64,000 nucleotides of DNA, from the NCBI GenBank assembly GCA_013180625.2, contig SNVD02011145.1:124001-188000 (forward strand). The letters run 5' to 3'. The first letter of the stretch is position 1, and each line of letters starts with the position of its first letter. The position numbers and the translations under genes were made by a program. Below are positions 1 through 11,570 of this stretch, piece after piece. The notes beneath the pieces were generated by a model that saw nothing but the letters and a program-made list of their open reading frames with translations, was not told where the DNA came from and did not search any database. Origin of the DNA: Boswellia sacra (lineage: Eukaryota; Streptophyta; Magnoliopsida; Sapindales; Burseraceae).

Positions 1-590
1 AGGCCACAAGCAAATAGAGCAGTAGAAGCGACTAACAAAAATATCAAGAAGATGTTGGTCAAGATAGTGTAGACATATAAAGATTGGGCGAAGAAGCTGC
101 TATTTGTGTTATAGGATTATATAGCAACAGCCAGAAGTTTGATAGGAATGACACCCTTCTTATTAATGTATGGTTCATCTGCAATCCTACCAATTGAGAT
201 AGAAATAAAATCAGCGAGAGTCCTGATGGAGGCAAAAATTCCTGAAGGAAAGTGGATTGATAATAGATATGAACAATTGGCTTTGATTGATCAGAAGAGA
301 ATGAAGGTCAGATATCGCATGCAACTATACTAGAAACAGGTTGCTCAAGCCTTTAACAAGAGAATAAAGGCAAGAAAATTCAGAGAAAGGGAGTTGGTCC
401 TTAAACAAGTAAGGCCAGTTGTGTTTGATCCCAAAGGGAAGTTTAAGCCCAATTGAAAAACCCATTCATTGTGACAAAGGTCATGTTCGGCAGAGCCATC
501 ATCCTATCAGATATGGAAGGGAATGAATTCACTAAGCAAACATCAACATGGACTGGCTGAAGAAGTATTATGTATTAAAAAAAGTGTGAG
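1..590 (+). pseudogene. Tat/Ogre-type Ty3/gypsy pol, integrase C-terminal part (broken)
   Basis: Translation in the frame of 139-333 gives the end of a Ty3/gypsy integrase. Visible marks are GMTPFLLMYG followed by LPIEIEI, the typical post-catalytic integrase stretch of the Tat/Ogre lineage, then ERELVLKQVRP and a final stretch resembling MDWLKKYYV near 545-575. The integrase would insert the element cDNA into chromosomal DNA in the nucleus. Stops interrupt it at about 70, 112, 331 and 455, and a frame change is needed after about 455, so it is dead. The catalytic core lies upstream of the window. Its plus orientation agrees with the LTR at 5,161-7,175, so it is the 3' part of a long element. 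The lineage call rests on remembered family resemblance. Confidence 0.85.
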
Positions 591-789
591 AGAAAAAATA
601 ATTAATTAGAAAATTAGAAATGACTAATTAATGATAGGAGTTATCTCACTATGCACATGTTGTTCAAAGAACCTATGATTGTACTTTCATTAATGAAATA
701 AAATTGTTTGGAAACAAATATGTCTTTGAAATGTCTCATTATTTTGCATAATCATAAAAAGAAAGCATCTAAAATCTAAGCTAACAATG

Positions 790-2330
790 GAATTAACAAT
801 GTTGTCTCTGCTTCTTCGATGGACTACGAATAGGCTTGCCATAGCGCTCATGGTACTGTCTAGCTTGAATAACAAGATCATTAATGGAAGCCTAGAAAGA
901 CACCCAATCCTTGTATCTGTCATCTGTCTCAAAATCAGGATCATGTAATAGGTTCTTCTTGATGCTCCGATGTGGCCAAGAATCCTTCACACGCTTTAGA
1001 TAATAAGCGAACAATCTATCAGGATCAAATTTAGTCAGTGAATCCATGATCCTTTGCTTTAGTCCATACTACTGATGCAGTCTAAGCAGGATCATAGAAA
1101 GAATTGTGGGTGAGACCTGCTAAGGGCTCGCATGCAATACAGGTCCTGACTATCACATGCTCAAGCCTCCACCATGGACAATGCTAGCAAATTTAAGTAT
1201 CAGGATTGACTCGAAGCTAGTTGATCCAAGCAGAATGTCTCCCAAGTCTCCTCCTCGTGTAAAGTCTAGGGCTATAACGGGAAATATCCCCTTTAGGCAG
1301 TGCTAGAATGGATAGCCTCTCTTGTAACCAAATCTGAGAAAATGAAATAAAGAAATATTATAAAAAAATCCGATAAGTCGAAAGCCTGAAAAGGCAGCTT
1401 AACTAAAAATTAAGGCTAGCCCGCTAAGCTGAAAACTTGAAAGGAACACTTAGACAAAAATTAGGGTGTGAAAGAAAAAGAAAAAGCCTGCTGAGTTGAA
1501 AAACCTGAAAAGGGCAGCTTAGGCAAAAATTAGGGCAAGCTCACTAAGTCGAAAACCCGAAAAGGATAGCTTAGGAAAAATTTAGAGCATTAAAAAATGA
1601 TAAAAAAAGAATGAACCTTCTAAGTTGAAAACTCGAAAGAGCGGCTTAGGCAAAATTCAAGGTTTAAAAAAAACCTGAAAAAGCAGAATACTGCCACTGA
1701 ATCTCTGACTCGTATCAATCCTAACTCGATCCAATCCTATCAATGTCTCAACTAGAATCAAGGAAACTGATGTGAAACCAGGTCCCATCTGAGGAATGAT
1801 GGCCATAAGATATGGATCTTTGAGACCATCTGGTGAGACTAGAAAAACTAGGCAAGAAGGCGAAGCCAATCGGACGAGGTCTTGTCCATCATTTCGAGCA
1901 AAGACATGATGGAAAATAATATTACTCTACTGCCTTTGGTGTGAGTATCTATAGTAGAAATCGAAAGTCGAAGAAGTAGCAAGATCAGATATCGATGGTG
2001 TTTGGACAGTAGATAGAATGACGCTCTCAGAACTAGACGAATGACAACCGAGTATGGCTGAGAATTCCTCACATAGGAGGCAAAGCTCTTGCCCATTGAA
2101 GTAGAAGATGTGATCATAAGGATCCTAGAAAGTCATGCATTCTTTGAGAGAAAAGGCATCAATCTTCACGTGTTGAAGGAACTTCAAATGGTGATACCGC
2201 TGGATTCGATTCGTTTCCAGTCATCATCCTCTAGAGGCTTCAAAAGATGCTGGAAAGTCTTAAGGGAGGCCTTAGACATGTTCAATAGTGTGAAGAGGCG
2301 TTAAGAAGCGTTAAAGAAATCATGAGAAAT
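790..2330 (-). pseudogene. Antisense additional ORF of the Tat-type element (plant-mobile-domain-like)
   Basis: Between pol and the 3' LTR the minus strand holds a decayed coding stretch. With frame changes it reads a start MSKASLKTF near 2,280, a segment DPYDHIFYFNGQELCLLCEE near 2,120-2,065, ASPSCLVFLVSPDG near 1,868-1,827, WINQLRVNPDT near 1,215-1,185, and a basic tail ending RQYHERYGKPIRSPSK near 860-810. The layout resembles the plant-mobile-domain/DUF7745-like ORFs found in reverse orientation downstream of pol in some Tat-lineage elements. That is family knowledge, not a search result. The same antisense stretch recurs at 59,600-60,180. Function is unknown. Many stops make it non-functional here. 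Confidence 0.5.
1340..1665 (+). repeat. Tandem repeat array in Tat 3' UTR, about 75-bp units
   Basis: Four to five imperfect units carry the recurring blocks CTAAGTCGAAAACCCGAAAA, GGCAGCTTAGGCAAAAATTA and GGGCAAGC. Units begin near 1,365, 1,430, 1,495, 1,545 and 1,615. The same family occurs at 59,270-59,590, so the array belongs to the 3' untranslated part of this element family. The units are diverged, so the array is old. Confidence 0.75.
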
Positions 2331-2339
2331 GAGAGAAAA

Positions 2340-3960
2340 GGTATAGAGAAGTAATGGAGAGGAATGGCACTTAAATATTGCACAAAACAAAGCAAAAAAG
2401 GAAAGAAAATGAGAAAACCACTGGAAGAACTACCAGTCGACTGTCTGACAGTCGCTCGACAGTTTCTTGATGGTCACTTGACCGTCTGACAGCCACCCAA
2501 TGGTTATTAGGGCAAAATAGCCCATCAGCCCCTCTTTTCGCATGTTTTTTTGACTTCCAAAACGCATATCGATGAGTGATTTCGTGCATGATTTTTAGAT
2601 TTTGTAGTTTTATTTAGAATTGAATGAATGATAATGTATAAACAAATTTGAATGTAAATTTATTGAAATATGCATAGTACGTGAAGCTGAAAATGGAAAA
2701 TCTTCATTAAGTTTCTGAAAATTGTTTACATTTGATTGTACATCGTAGAAGTTCATAAATGGAAGCAAAATGAACAAAAGAAATCGTGAAAGAAACCATT
2801 GATGACGGTTCTTACTCATCGCCATCATTGTCAATATTAAAGGAGAAAGTAGCAACCTAAGCCTGAAGACGCTCAACCTCCTACTATAGACGAGTAATCT
2901 CCTGACAACTCATCTAACCAAATAAAAGAATTACATAGTTAGAAAAACTATTAAGATAGAAATCATGCATACATGAAGCATAGAGGGATATTTATCTGAT
3001 AGTGATATGACATCTGTAAAACATATCCATAAGAAAACGGCTTGTATATAAAAAACTCGCTCCATGACAGATCATGGTACCTTTATCACATTACATTAAC
3101 AATTGATTGAAGAATGATAGGAAACTTGAGGAATGTATAGTCAAAAGACTTACCAAAATGGTATCTTATGGAACGAAGGGAATAGACATGATCAGATCCC
3201 CATCAATCACGTGACTGTTGATTTGTCCACTAGCATCCCATATGTAGACAATATTATCAAGATAAGCTTGGAGGTTCATCGATCACATGGCTGGGTAGAA
3301 CGGTTAGGTAGCTGAAGAAGCTGGAAATGGATGTGACTACTAAATGGCAGCAGAAAAGGAAGCTAATGTGCCAGTACCTGAAGAGGAGGCTCTATATCTC
3401 TTCTCACGATGAGTGAAAGAGCTACCAGCATGGCTGGACACAATAGAAGGATGAGGAGTCTCATCAGTAGATCAGCAAGGTCTAATGTATAATAAGGTTG
3501 CTCGAACCTAGTCGATGTAAGAAGTCGTCATTAATGGGAACTCGATCGTGTTCAAATGAATCCCGATCATGTAATCTAACACCTCTGGCTCTATGGCCAA
3601 TTCAGCTAAATCTATCATCAAAACCAAAGAATGAAGAAGAATACATAGTAGGCTGATCCTATGGGAAGCCATATCATAAACAACAGGCACCTCTTCATCC
3701 TTTAGAAGACCCTTCAATGATGATTTCTAGATCAGATCGTTCTCATTCAATTCAAGATAAACTAAATGACTTGCCATTGGAAAGAGTAAATTGAAACGAA
3801 CACGTGGGAGAAAACCAAAAGTGAATCGGATGAAAAATAAAGAAGTTACGTGCGAATGGAGCGACGAGAGGATGAACGGGCTTGATACAAGCCCTTAACC
3901 ACTGGCCGACAACCAATCAAATGAAAAATGTAGTTTCTGATAGTTGATCGGTTGTCCCTT
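2340..3960. other. Tat element 3' region, no gene recognised
   Basis: No coding relic is recognised here. Around 2,440-2,510 there are several CTGTC/GACAG-type inverted motifs like those in the LTR U3 at 5,500-5,600. The stretch lies between the antisense ORF and the polypurine block, so it is part of the element's long 3' non-coding region. Confidence 0.5.
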
Positions 3961-3969
3961 TAATAAGTG

Positions 3970-4140
3970 GTAGATTGGTAAAAGGAGAAAATGAAAAAAG
4001 GAAGAAATAAAGAAATAAAGAAAAAGAAGGAAAAAAAGAGAGAGAAAAGAGGAAGAGAAAGAGAAAGAAAAAGAAGAGAGAGAAAAAAGAAAAGAAGAGA
4101 GAGAAAATAGAGAAAAGAGAAAGAAAGAAAAGAAAAAATG
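3970..4140 (+). repeat. Polypurine (GA/GAAA) block in Tat 3' UTR
   Basis: About 170 bases are almost entirely A and G on the plus strand. They end at CTCTGCATCGACC, followed by GACAAGCACCCGGTCATGGCA. The same order, a purine block followed by CTCTGCATCGGCC and GACAAGCACCCAGCCATGGCA, recurs at 61,135-61,305. The block is therefore a fixed part of the element. Confidence 0.75.
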
Positions 4141-4589
4141 ACTCTGCATCGACCCTAAGATACTGAATTTTTTTTAAAAAAAACTGATGACAAGCACCCG
4201 GTCATGGCAAGGTAAAAATTTGAATTGATTTTACATCATCAAGAGATGTTTTAATTTTGCAGGAACTTGCAAAGACATTGAAAGAATCCCCAATAAAACC
4301 AAGAATCAATAACTTGATAAAGAACTTCCCAATAAAGAGCATGACGAATGCAAAGAGAAATTTGACAAATCCAGAATTTCCCTAGCGGACTAGAAGGAAT
4401 CAAGAATTATTGAAAAAGATCAAAGAAGCATGAAGAATACTCGAAAGAAGGGCATGAAATTCAGTGGATGCAAAGTATAAGGAGAGCAAAGAAGGTATGA
4501 AGAATAGTTAGCCACAGGCATGAAGAATGAAAAGGTCTAAAAACTGCGAAGAAGTGCATGATAGAAGTTTACCTAGTGGGCATTCATTA

Positions 4590-5010
4590 GAAGGAAACCC
4601 TAAGAAGTAGGTGCACTTAAGAATGTTTTAAGCCCTTAGAATAGGCACAAGTCCTAAGAAAAGACGCACTAAAGAGTGTTGAAAACCATAAAAAGTAGGT
4701 GCACTTAAAAGTATTTTAAGCCCTTATAATAGGTATAAGCCCTAAGAAGAGGCGTACTGAAGAGTGTTATCAAACCTTAGAAAGTAGATACACTGAAGAG
4801 TGTTAGAAACCCTAAGAAATAGGTGCACTGAGGAGTGTTTTGTCATAGCATCATATGCTTTCAGTCACCCTTGAATGGGCACCTCAACCCTTAGACAGGC
4901 ACGTTCACCATTGAATGTGCATATTAGCCTTTATATGAGCACACTAGCCCTTGAATTGGCAAACCTTCACCCTTAGATGGGTACACCTTAGCCCTTGAAG
5001 GGGCAAATCT
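4590..5010 (+). repeat. Two adjacent short tandem arrays in Tat 3' UTR
   Basis: The first array, about 4,590-4,850, has units built on GTAGGTGCACTTAAGAGTGTT, CCCTTAGAATAGGCACAAG and CCCTAAGAA. The second, about 4,860-5,010, has roughly 35-40-bp units alternating CCCTTGAATGGGCAC and CCCTTAGATGGGCAC. Both families recur, expanded, at 62,100-62,430 and 62,450-62,730 just upstream of the next Tat LTR. Confidence 0.75.
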
Positions 5011-5160
5011 TTTTGTAGGAGTAGAAAAAGAGAAAGAAGATGATAAGAAAGCGTGATAGAATGAGGACAAAGGCGAAGATGTCAAGATGGAAGAAAGAAA
5101 GACGAAGCAAAAGATGTGGATTTTTGGGTCTCATAAATTTCTCCAAAGTAGTGGGCAAGC

Positions 5161-7175
5161 TGTAGACATTGAATTTCTCGATGATGAAATGAAGATAAAT
5201 GTTGAGTAATCAAAATAACCAAAATGCCTTTGGAAGCCAAGAAAGGAAAAGTGAGAGGGAATTGAGAAAAGTCTCAAAAACTGATATGTGATTTCAAAAA
5301 ATCACAGAAATTAATCAAAAAAGAATCTGATGATAAGGCATATATTGTTGTGAAGCTACAATATCTAGTTTTCATAAAAATTTACGGATCATGAATTGGA
5401 GATGAACTTGAAAAGTTATGCACGATTGAACAGACGAAGGTCGGAAGGGACAATATTGCAAAGTGCCAAAATAAGAAGGGTCAAAGGGAGAACAACCGCT
5501 TGGCTGTTGACCAACAACAGCCTAACGATCAAACAGCCACTCGACTGTTGAGTGACAGTCGTCTAGCTGTCAGACAATCCCCCGACAGTTTGCTAATAGT
5601 TGCCTGCTATTGGTCTCTTAAATTTGGAAAATTTCCATTTTAACCTTCCTTTTTTGTTTCTTTACTTCTTGTTTGAAATCCAGCCCTCACCTATATAAAC
5701 CTCCCTTGGCTCACTTCTCAAGGGACACCGATTATTAAAGATAATCATTTCTACTCCCTCTTGAAGACACGCTTGAGAGTTTGAGAAGTCTTTTTCAATT
5801 CAAAGATTTTTAGGTGTTCTATTGCTTTAAACCCGAAAAACGTACGCCTTGAGAGCAGTCATCTCTTCTCCCTCTTACGTTCTTGCTTATTTATTTATTT
5901 ATTTATTGCTTAGAATTAAGCATGATTAGGGTTTATTTTGATGCTTAGGGGCATGCTATGGTTATTATGAATTGCCTTAACCCTTATTTGTTTTGCGAGA
6001 TAGATAAGCGTGTCGAGATAAGTCTGCTATCCCTTCTTTATTAGAATCATGTTTAGGAATTTAAGTTTTTTGCGAATGCTTAGAATCATGCTTAGGAGCA
6101 CATGATTAAAATCATGCCAGAAAAATTTATGATTGCTTTAAAGCATGCTAGAAAATAGCACATAATAGGTAAGAATTATCATATTGCCCATTAAATGCAT
6201 GGATTAGGCTAGTGTAGCCTTGTTTGATTTTGATTATTTTCAATTGTCTGAATTAGGCTAGAAATGCCATGATTAGGCTAGAAATGCCATGATCCCTTAT
6301 GAATTAATATGAATTATGCTAGAATAGCAACAGGTAGAATGTCATGATAGAATTATCAAATCTAAGCTAGGATGCCATGATTCTAGATTATGGCTTTGTA
6401 TTTTAATATAAATGAATTTATGAATATACTATGATTAGAAATATGATTAGGACGATGCCATGAAGTGATGGTGGACTCACATTGATGGTGATGGACCATT
6501 ACTTAAAATGAATGGATGTATAAGTATATGCTTGAAGAGGCTCAATAGACATTGAATAGACTCACATATGATAGTGAAAAATTCATTATCTATTAAGCCT
6601 TGAATTGACTATTTATATTTGATAGTTGAATGTATGATTTATGTGAATGAATGAATGCCATATTTTTTAGGTGTTTAAAATAAAATTTACTTTATTATTG
6701 AAGAACAAGCGATGTAATCCTCTTCCCTTTCCCCTATGTTTGAAGGAAATATAATTTATTCTCCTCCCTCATTCTATGGATGAATTTGTAATTATTATTT
6801 GATTGAATAATCACCTCACATGCTTAATAATAGATGAACATGTAAATGTGCGTAAAATGAACAACTTAGGTGGATTGTATGTCGATATGAGGTATTTTTA
6901 TTTGGTATACCCTAGGGAAGGTTGGATTCAAATCCGGACGAGTCGAATGACTCGTACCTAAGTTCCTGAATCCATCTCTGAAAGGATGAGGGTAGTTTAG
7001 GTCCTGAAGCAAGGGATCAGATTACCCCCATTTCATTCCCGATTGAATAATTGGATGACGACTCCATTTCTCCAAATGTGTCCATGACTCATTTGTGTTC
7101 CCTTAAGTCTCTAAAGAGGTTTTGATACAGTGTTGTGGTTGCAAACGCTCTAGCAAGATGAAAGCCTCGTTCACG
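5161..7175 (+). mobile_element. 3' LTR of the Tat/Ogre-type element
   Basis: About 2.0 kb starting TGTAGACATTGAATTTCTCG. It aligns by eye along its length with 50,409-52,263, 53,141-55,048 and 62,889 onward. A purine-rich AAAGTAGTGGGCAAG lies directly before it and fits a polypurine tract. A TATA box, TATATAAA, lies at 5,692-5,699. The end CCTCGTTCAC(G) matches the end of the other copies, after which sequence changes at once to an opposite-strand copia gag. The element therefore seems to have inserted into that gag. Its 5' end is outside the window, so a TSD cannot be checked. Confidence 0.85.
5692..5699 (+). promoter_or_regulatory. TATA box of the Tat LTR
   Basis: CTATATAAACC in the U3/R region. 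The same position in the sister LTRs keeps CTATATAA (about 50,910 and 53,551) and CTATATAGG (about 63,301). Confidence 0.6.
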
Positions 7176-7882
7176 CATGCTCCACAACATTAGCCTTTGC
7201 CACTGTAAGAGTTGAACTTCTCTTCTCTGAGCCTCTATTATCTTTTTCGATACAAAGTTTGACTACAAGCTATTCCATGTTCATCTCCTTTCTCTTGTGC
7301 TTGATGCAATTCTTGAAATCCTTCCATATAAGGGGTAGATTCTCAATCACATCAGCTACTCAAAAGGTTTCACTTAGAGCAACCCTTTTAGCATGTATCT
7401 TATGAACGATCACTTGAATCTCTTACACTTGACTTATCACAATCTTGGTGTTCACCATCTTATAATTAAGAAAGCGATACACCACAAACTTTTTGGATCC
7501 AACATCCTAAGTCTTATACGTCTTTTCTAAAGACTCCCATAGTTCCTTGGCCGATTTTTTTCTCAATATACACATTGTATAATGAGTCTGTCAAGCCATG
7601 CATGACATAATTATGACATAAGAAATCAGAATTCTTCCAAGCCTCAACAACACCAATGAATTAGGCATCTTGCTCATCTTCATTGAGCTTAGGTGGATCA
7701 TCAGTCAATAACCTTACTAGACCTTGAGTGGTCAAGTAAAATAGCATCTTTTGCTGCCACCTCTTGAAATTCAATCCATCGAATTTTTTCAATTTTTCAC
7801 CATGCTTCACAAGAACCAAAACCGCTACAGCTGGGGTAGTAGCCACATTAGGCTATTGAGAACCACTTGTAATATCAGCCAT
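7176..7882 (-). pseudogene. Ty1/copia gag, N-terminal part (truncated and broken)
   Basis: The minus strand reads MADITSGSQ, stop, then NVATTPAVAV and KLKKFDGLNFKRWQQKM, the start of a plant copia gag (DUF4219/UBN2-type). It continues with AWKNSDFLCHNYVMHGLTD, DVGSKKFVVYRFLNYKMV, PLIWKDFKNCIKHKRKEMN and EKDNRGSEKRSSTLTVAKAN. Gag would form the virus-like particle of the retrotransposon in the cytoplasm. There are internal stops and a frameshift near 7,560. The gene is cut off at 7,175/7,176, exactly where the Tat LTR ends, so the rest of gag and pol were displaced by that insertion. The start codon is 7,880-7,882. Confidence 0.85.
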
Positions 7883-8070
7883 CTCAACAACGACTAAAAT
7901 TAATAAATCAAATGACTTTTAATTTCCTGAACCAAGCTATAGTTTGAGAGCAACTTAATAGCTTTAATAGATAATTCTCAGAAAAGATCGCAGGGTTCAC
8001 ATAGATCCCTCTTAAAACCTAGTCTCTTTCGACAAAATTTTCTTGTAAAGAAAATCCCAAGAAAGACATG

Positions 8071-9720
8071 GAGAGGTCATAGTTGCTTCCTCTCAAACTC
8101 AGTGTCCTTAGATAGAATTTCTTTATTAAGATACTATCTAGTCCACACAAACAAACTATAAAAGTTTCTCCACCAAATATATACATCAACAAATATATGG
8201 CAAGAACAATATATATATTCAGCAATATATATAAAATTAGATTCTAATATGCCACTTAGAAAACCTTATATAAAGCAATAATCTATTTTAAGTTTGTTAA
8301 AAAATTTACTCACATTATACAAGGATAACATACAATAATAATTTAATTTAATTTTAAAATAAAATTACCAACTGAAAGCTTAGTAATAGAAATGATATTG
8401 GAGAGGTCATAGTTGCCTCCTCTCAAACTCAGTGTGCTTAGATAGAATTTCTTTATTAAGATACTATCTAGTCCACACGAACAAACTATAAAAGTTTCTC
8501 CACCAAATATATACATCAACAAATATATGGCAAGAACAATATATATATTCAGCAATATATATAAAATTAGATTCTAATATGCCACTTAGAAAACCTTATA
8601 TAAAGCAATAATCTATTTTAAGTTTGTTAAAAAATTTACTCACATTATACAAGGATAACATACAATAATAATTTAATTTAATTTTAAAATAAAATTACCA
8701 ACTGAAAGCTTAGTAATAGAAATGATCTTGGAGAGGTCATAGTTGCTTCCTCTCAAACTCAGTGTCCTTAGATAGAATTTCTTTATTAAGATACTATCTA
8801 GTCCACACGAACAAACTATAAAAGTTTCTCCACCAAATATATACATCAACAAATATATGGCAAGAACAATATATATATTCAGCAATATATATAAAATTAG
8901 ATTCTAATATGCCACTTAGAAAACCTTATATAAAGCAATAATCTATTTTAAGTTTGTTAAAAAATTTACTCACATTATACAAGGATAACATACAATAATA
9001 ATTTAATTTAATTTTAAAATAAAATTACCAACTGAAAGCTTAGTAATAGAAATGATCTTGGAGAGGTCATAGTTGCCTCCTCTCAAACTCAGTGTCCTTA
9101 GATAGAATTTCTTTATTAAGATACTATCTAGTCCACACGAACAAACTATAAAAGTTTCTCCACCAAATATATACATCAACAAATATATGGCAAGAACAAT
9201 ATATATATTCAACAATATATATAAAATTAGATTCTAATATGCCACTTAGAAAACCTTATATAAAGCAATAATCTATTTTAAGTTTGTTAAAAAATTTACT
9301 CACATTATACAAGGATAACATACAATAATAATTTAATTTAATTTTAAAATAAAATTACCAACTGAAAGCTTAGTAATAGAAATGATCTTGGAGAGGTCAT
9401 AGTTGCTTCCTCTCAAACTCAGTGTCCTTAGATAGAATTTCTTTATTAAGATACTATCTAGTCCACACGAACAAACTATAAAAGTTTCTCCACCAAATAT
9501 ATACATCAACAAATATATGGCAAGAACAATATATATATTCATCAATATATATAAAATTAGATTCTAATATGCCACTTAGAAAACCTTATATAAAGCAATA
9601 ATCTATTTTAAGTTTGTTAAAAAATTTACTCACATTATACAAGGATAACATACAATAATAATTTAATTTAATTTTAAAATAAAATTACCAACTGAAAGCT
9701 TAGTAATAGAAATGATCTTC
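8071..9720. repeat. Five head-to-tail 330-bp tandem units
   Basis: Units start with GAGAGGTCATAGTTGC at 8,071, 8,401, 8,731, 9,061 and 9,391, each exactly 330 bp, and the fifth ends at 9,720. Copies differ by only a few bases, for example CTTCC/CCTCC, GATATT/GATCTT and TTCAGC/TTCAAC/TTCATC. Each unit contains AT-rich stretches such as ACAATATATATATTCA and a minus-strand 70-codon open frame. That frame is a by-product of the repeat: it has no family resemblance. Confidence 0.95.
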
Positions 9721-9976
9721 AAGGTTCGTGTATCACACGATTTCCTTAAAACATATTTGTCTTTCACCACTAGATGCATAAGAATTCTATCAACATCTGT
9801 CTCCCAAGATACAACGACAACTAGTAGTAAGAGAAACACTAGTCTTTTACTCTAGCAAACTGGAAACACTCCAAACTTTATCACTCTAGAAATAGAAGTT
9901 CTAGCTCAAGAAAGTTAGAGAGAAAATAAGCTAGAGAGATTTTTTTTTCGATGTTGAACAAATGAGGGAATAGCTC

Positions 9977-9984
9977 TTTATATA
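9977..9984 (-). promoter_or_regulatory. TATA box of the copia LTR
   Basis: The minus strand reads GCCTATATAAAGAGC, followed by a CT- and A-rich leader towards the repeat array. The position fits the U3/R junction of the LTR. Confidence 0.55.
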
Positions 9985-10199
9985 GGCTAAGAATTTTGTA
10001 ACTCCAAACCCATTCAATTTGAGAATTAAATTCGTAGCCACTATTTCTATTCAATACGAATGAATTTTCATAAGTTACAAAAAAAATTTATAAATTTATT
10101 CATATGTTACAAAAGAATTCCATTCAAACCATATTAAGTTACAAAATTAAATTTTGTAACACCTAAAAAAATTTGAAACATCTCTTTAATTCTCCAACA

Positions 10200-11330
10200 A
10201 TTTCATGTTATTATGATTATCTTTTTGCTATGTTCGAGAATTACTTGAAGTTGCAAAATTAGCAATTCTTCAATACACTCAATAAAGACATAAGGAGATA
10301 TTTATCATGAGCAAGAAGCATCATGATACATCTACGAGAAGATTCTTTTTTTACATTTTTTTATTGAAGAATTTACAGAATTAAACATCAGTGCAAGAAA
10401 CAAAAGGTAGCTATGATTTTTCTTTATGCTAAATTTGAAGACTCAACATCTCACAATTGAAGATTCATTGATTCTCTAAACAAATTAATAAGAAGCATTC
10501 AATCATTGAAGAGATAATTTTTCCAAGTTCAAGACTACTAAAGAAATTTGAAGTTTCAAGATTTCAAAATAGTTGAAGTAGCTCAAGAAAAAAAATTCAA
10601 GATTATGAATCAATTTATTAAAAAAAAAAACTCAAGATTATTCAAGATTGTAAGACAACTAAAACAATTTCAAGATTACATCAAAGTTGAAGTTTTGTCT
10701 TCAAGAAATGATCGAGAAGAATATGATGGCAAGAGATTGTCCACTTCTATGCTCAAATTTTCTACATGAGATATATCAAGAGCATTACTGTAAATAATCA
10801 AGATTGATTTATTTTCTTTTGATTACAAAGAAAAATAATGAGCTATCTTTGAAGAATTATCAACTACCTTCCTAATAATGAACATTTATATCATTGGTAA
10901 AAGAATACTTGAAGACAATATCGACAGCTAGAAGATGTTGTTCACAACCTGAAGATTATTCTAGAAGAAATAACAAATTTACAAGTGATTACAATAATAA
11001 CAACAACAAGATCCAAGAATGGAATATTCATGAAGTTATGAAAAGGCAAGAAATAGGATTTACCAAAATCCTTTAATACTTATGAAGATAAAGCACCAAT
11101 TATCCAAAAGTATTATTGCTTTTGTTTATATTTGTTTTACCATTTCTATTATCTATTAATTATCTTTCATATTAATCTCACACTAATGCCATAACTAAAA
11201 ATTTGTTGATTCCTTTAGTCAATATGTAAAAGATACGGATATTACTCATTTGACCATCTAATGAAGTGGCAGATTTTTCCCTTAACAAAGGGAATTCAGG
11301 TTCCATAGTCTCTCAAAGTTAATAACCCTT
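10200..11330. other. AT-rich stretch, no gene recognised
   Basis: This is rich in GAAGATTC, TCAAGATT and GAAGAATT-type words and has no recognisable protein family. It lies just outside the copia LTR and may belong to an older LTR element whose tandem array and TATA box follow at 11,331-11,790. Confidence 0.4.
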
Positions 11331-11570
11331 GAGTTGTTTCCTAGTCGAGACTAATCTTTGTGGAGACTTATCTCCCAATCAAGATTACTCATAGTGGAGA
11401 CTTATCTCGCAGTCGAGACTGCTCCTGGTAGAGACATATCTTGCAGTCAAGACTACTCCTAGTGGAGATTTATCTCCCAGTTGAGATTACTTCTGGTGGA
11501 GACTTATGTCCCAGTCGAGACGAATTCTGGTGTAGACTTGTTTCCTAGTTGAGACTACTCCTGGTGAAGA
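11331..11570 (+). repeat. Tandem array of about 34-bp units
   Basis: About seven imperfect units built on GGAGACTTATCTCCCAGTCG and AGACTACTCCTGGT. The units are contiguous with no unique spacers. The array lies some 200 bp upstream of a TATA box (11,780) and is probably an LTR enhancer-type repeat. Confidence 0.8.

Larger units (their letters stand above)
7935..10199 (-). mobile_element. 5' LTR of the copia element, enlarged by internal tandem repeats
   Basis: On the minus strand the LTR would begin TGTTGGAGAATTAAAGAG at 10,199. It holds a TATA box (minus TATATAAA, plus 9,977-9,984) and ends somewhere between about 7,890 and 7,960 in front of gag. The inner end is uncertain because no clear tRNA-iMet primer site is visible. 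Without the amplified 330-bp units it would be about 0.95 kb, a normal copia LTR size. The partner LTR is not in the window. Confidence 0.65.

Noticed and set aside
3895..4149. Ser/Phe/Leu-rich minus ORF
   Set aside because: It is the complement of a polypurine run, so the composition explains it.
8019..9545. Repeated 70-codon minus-strand ORFs
   Set aside because: They arise from the 330-bp tandem unit inside an LTR; AT-rich composition and no family features.
11331..11570. CRISPR-like short repeats
   Set aside because: Units are contiguous, diverged and without unique spacers, in plant nuclear DNA.
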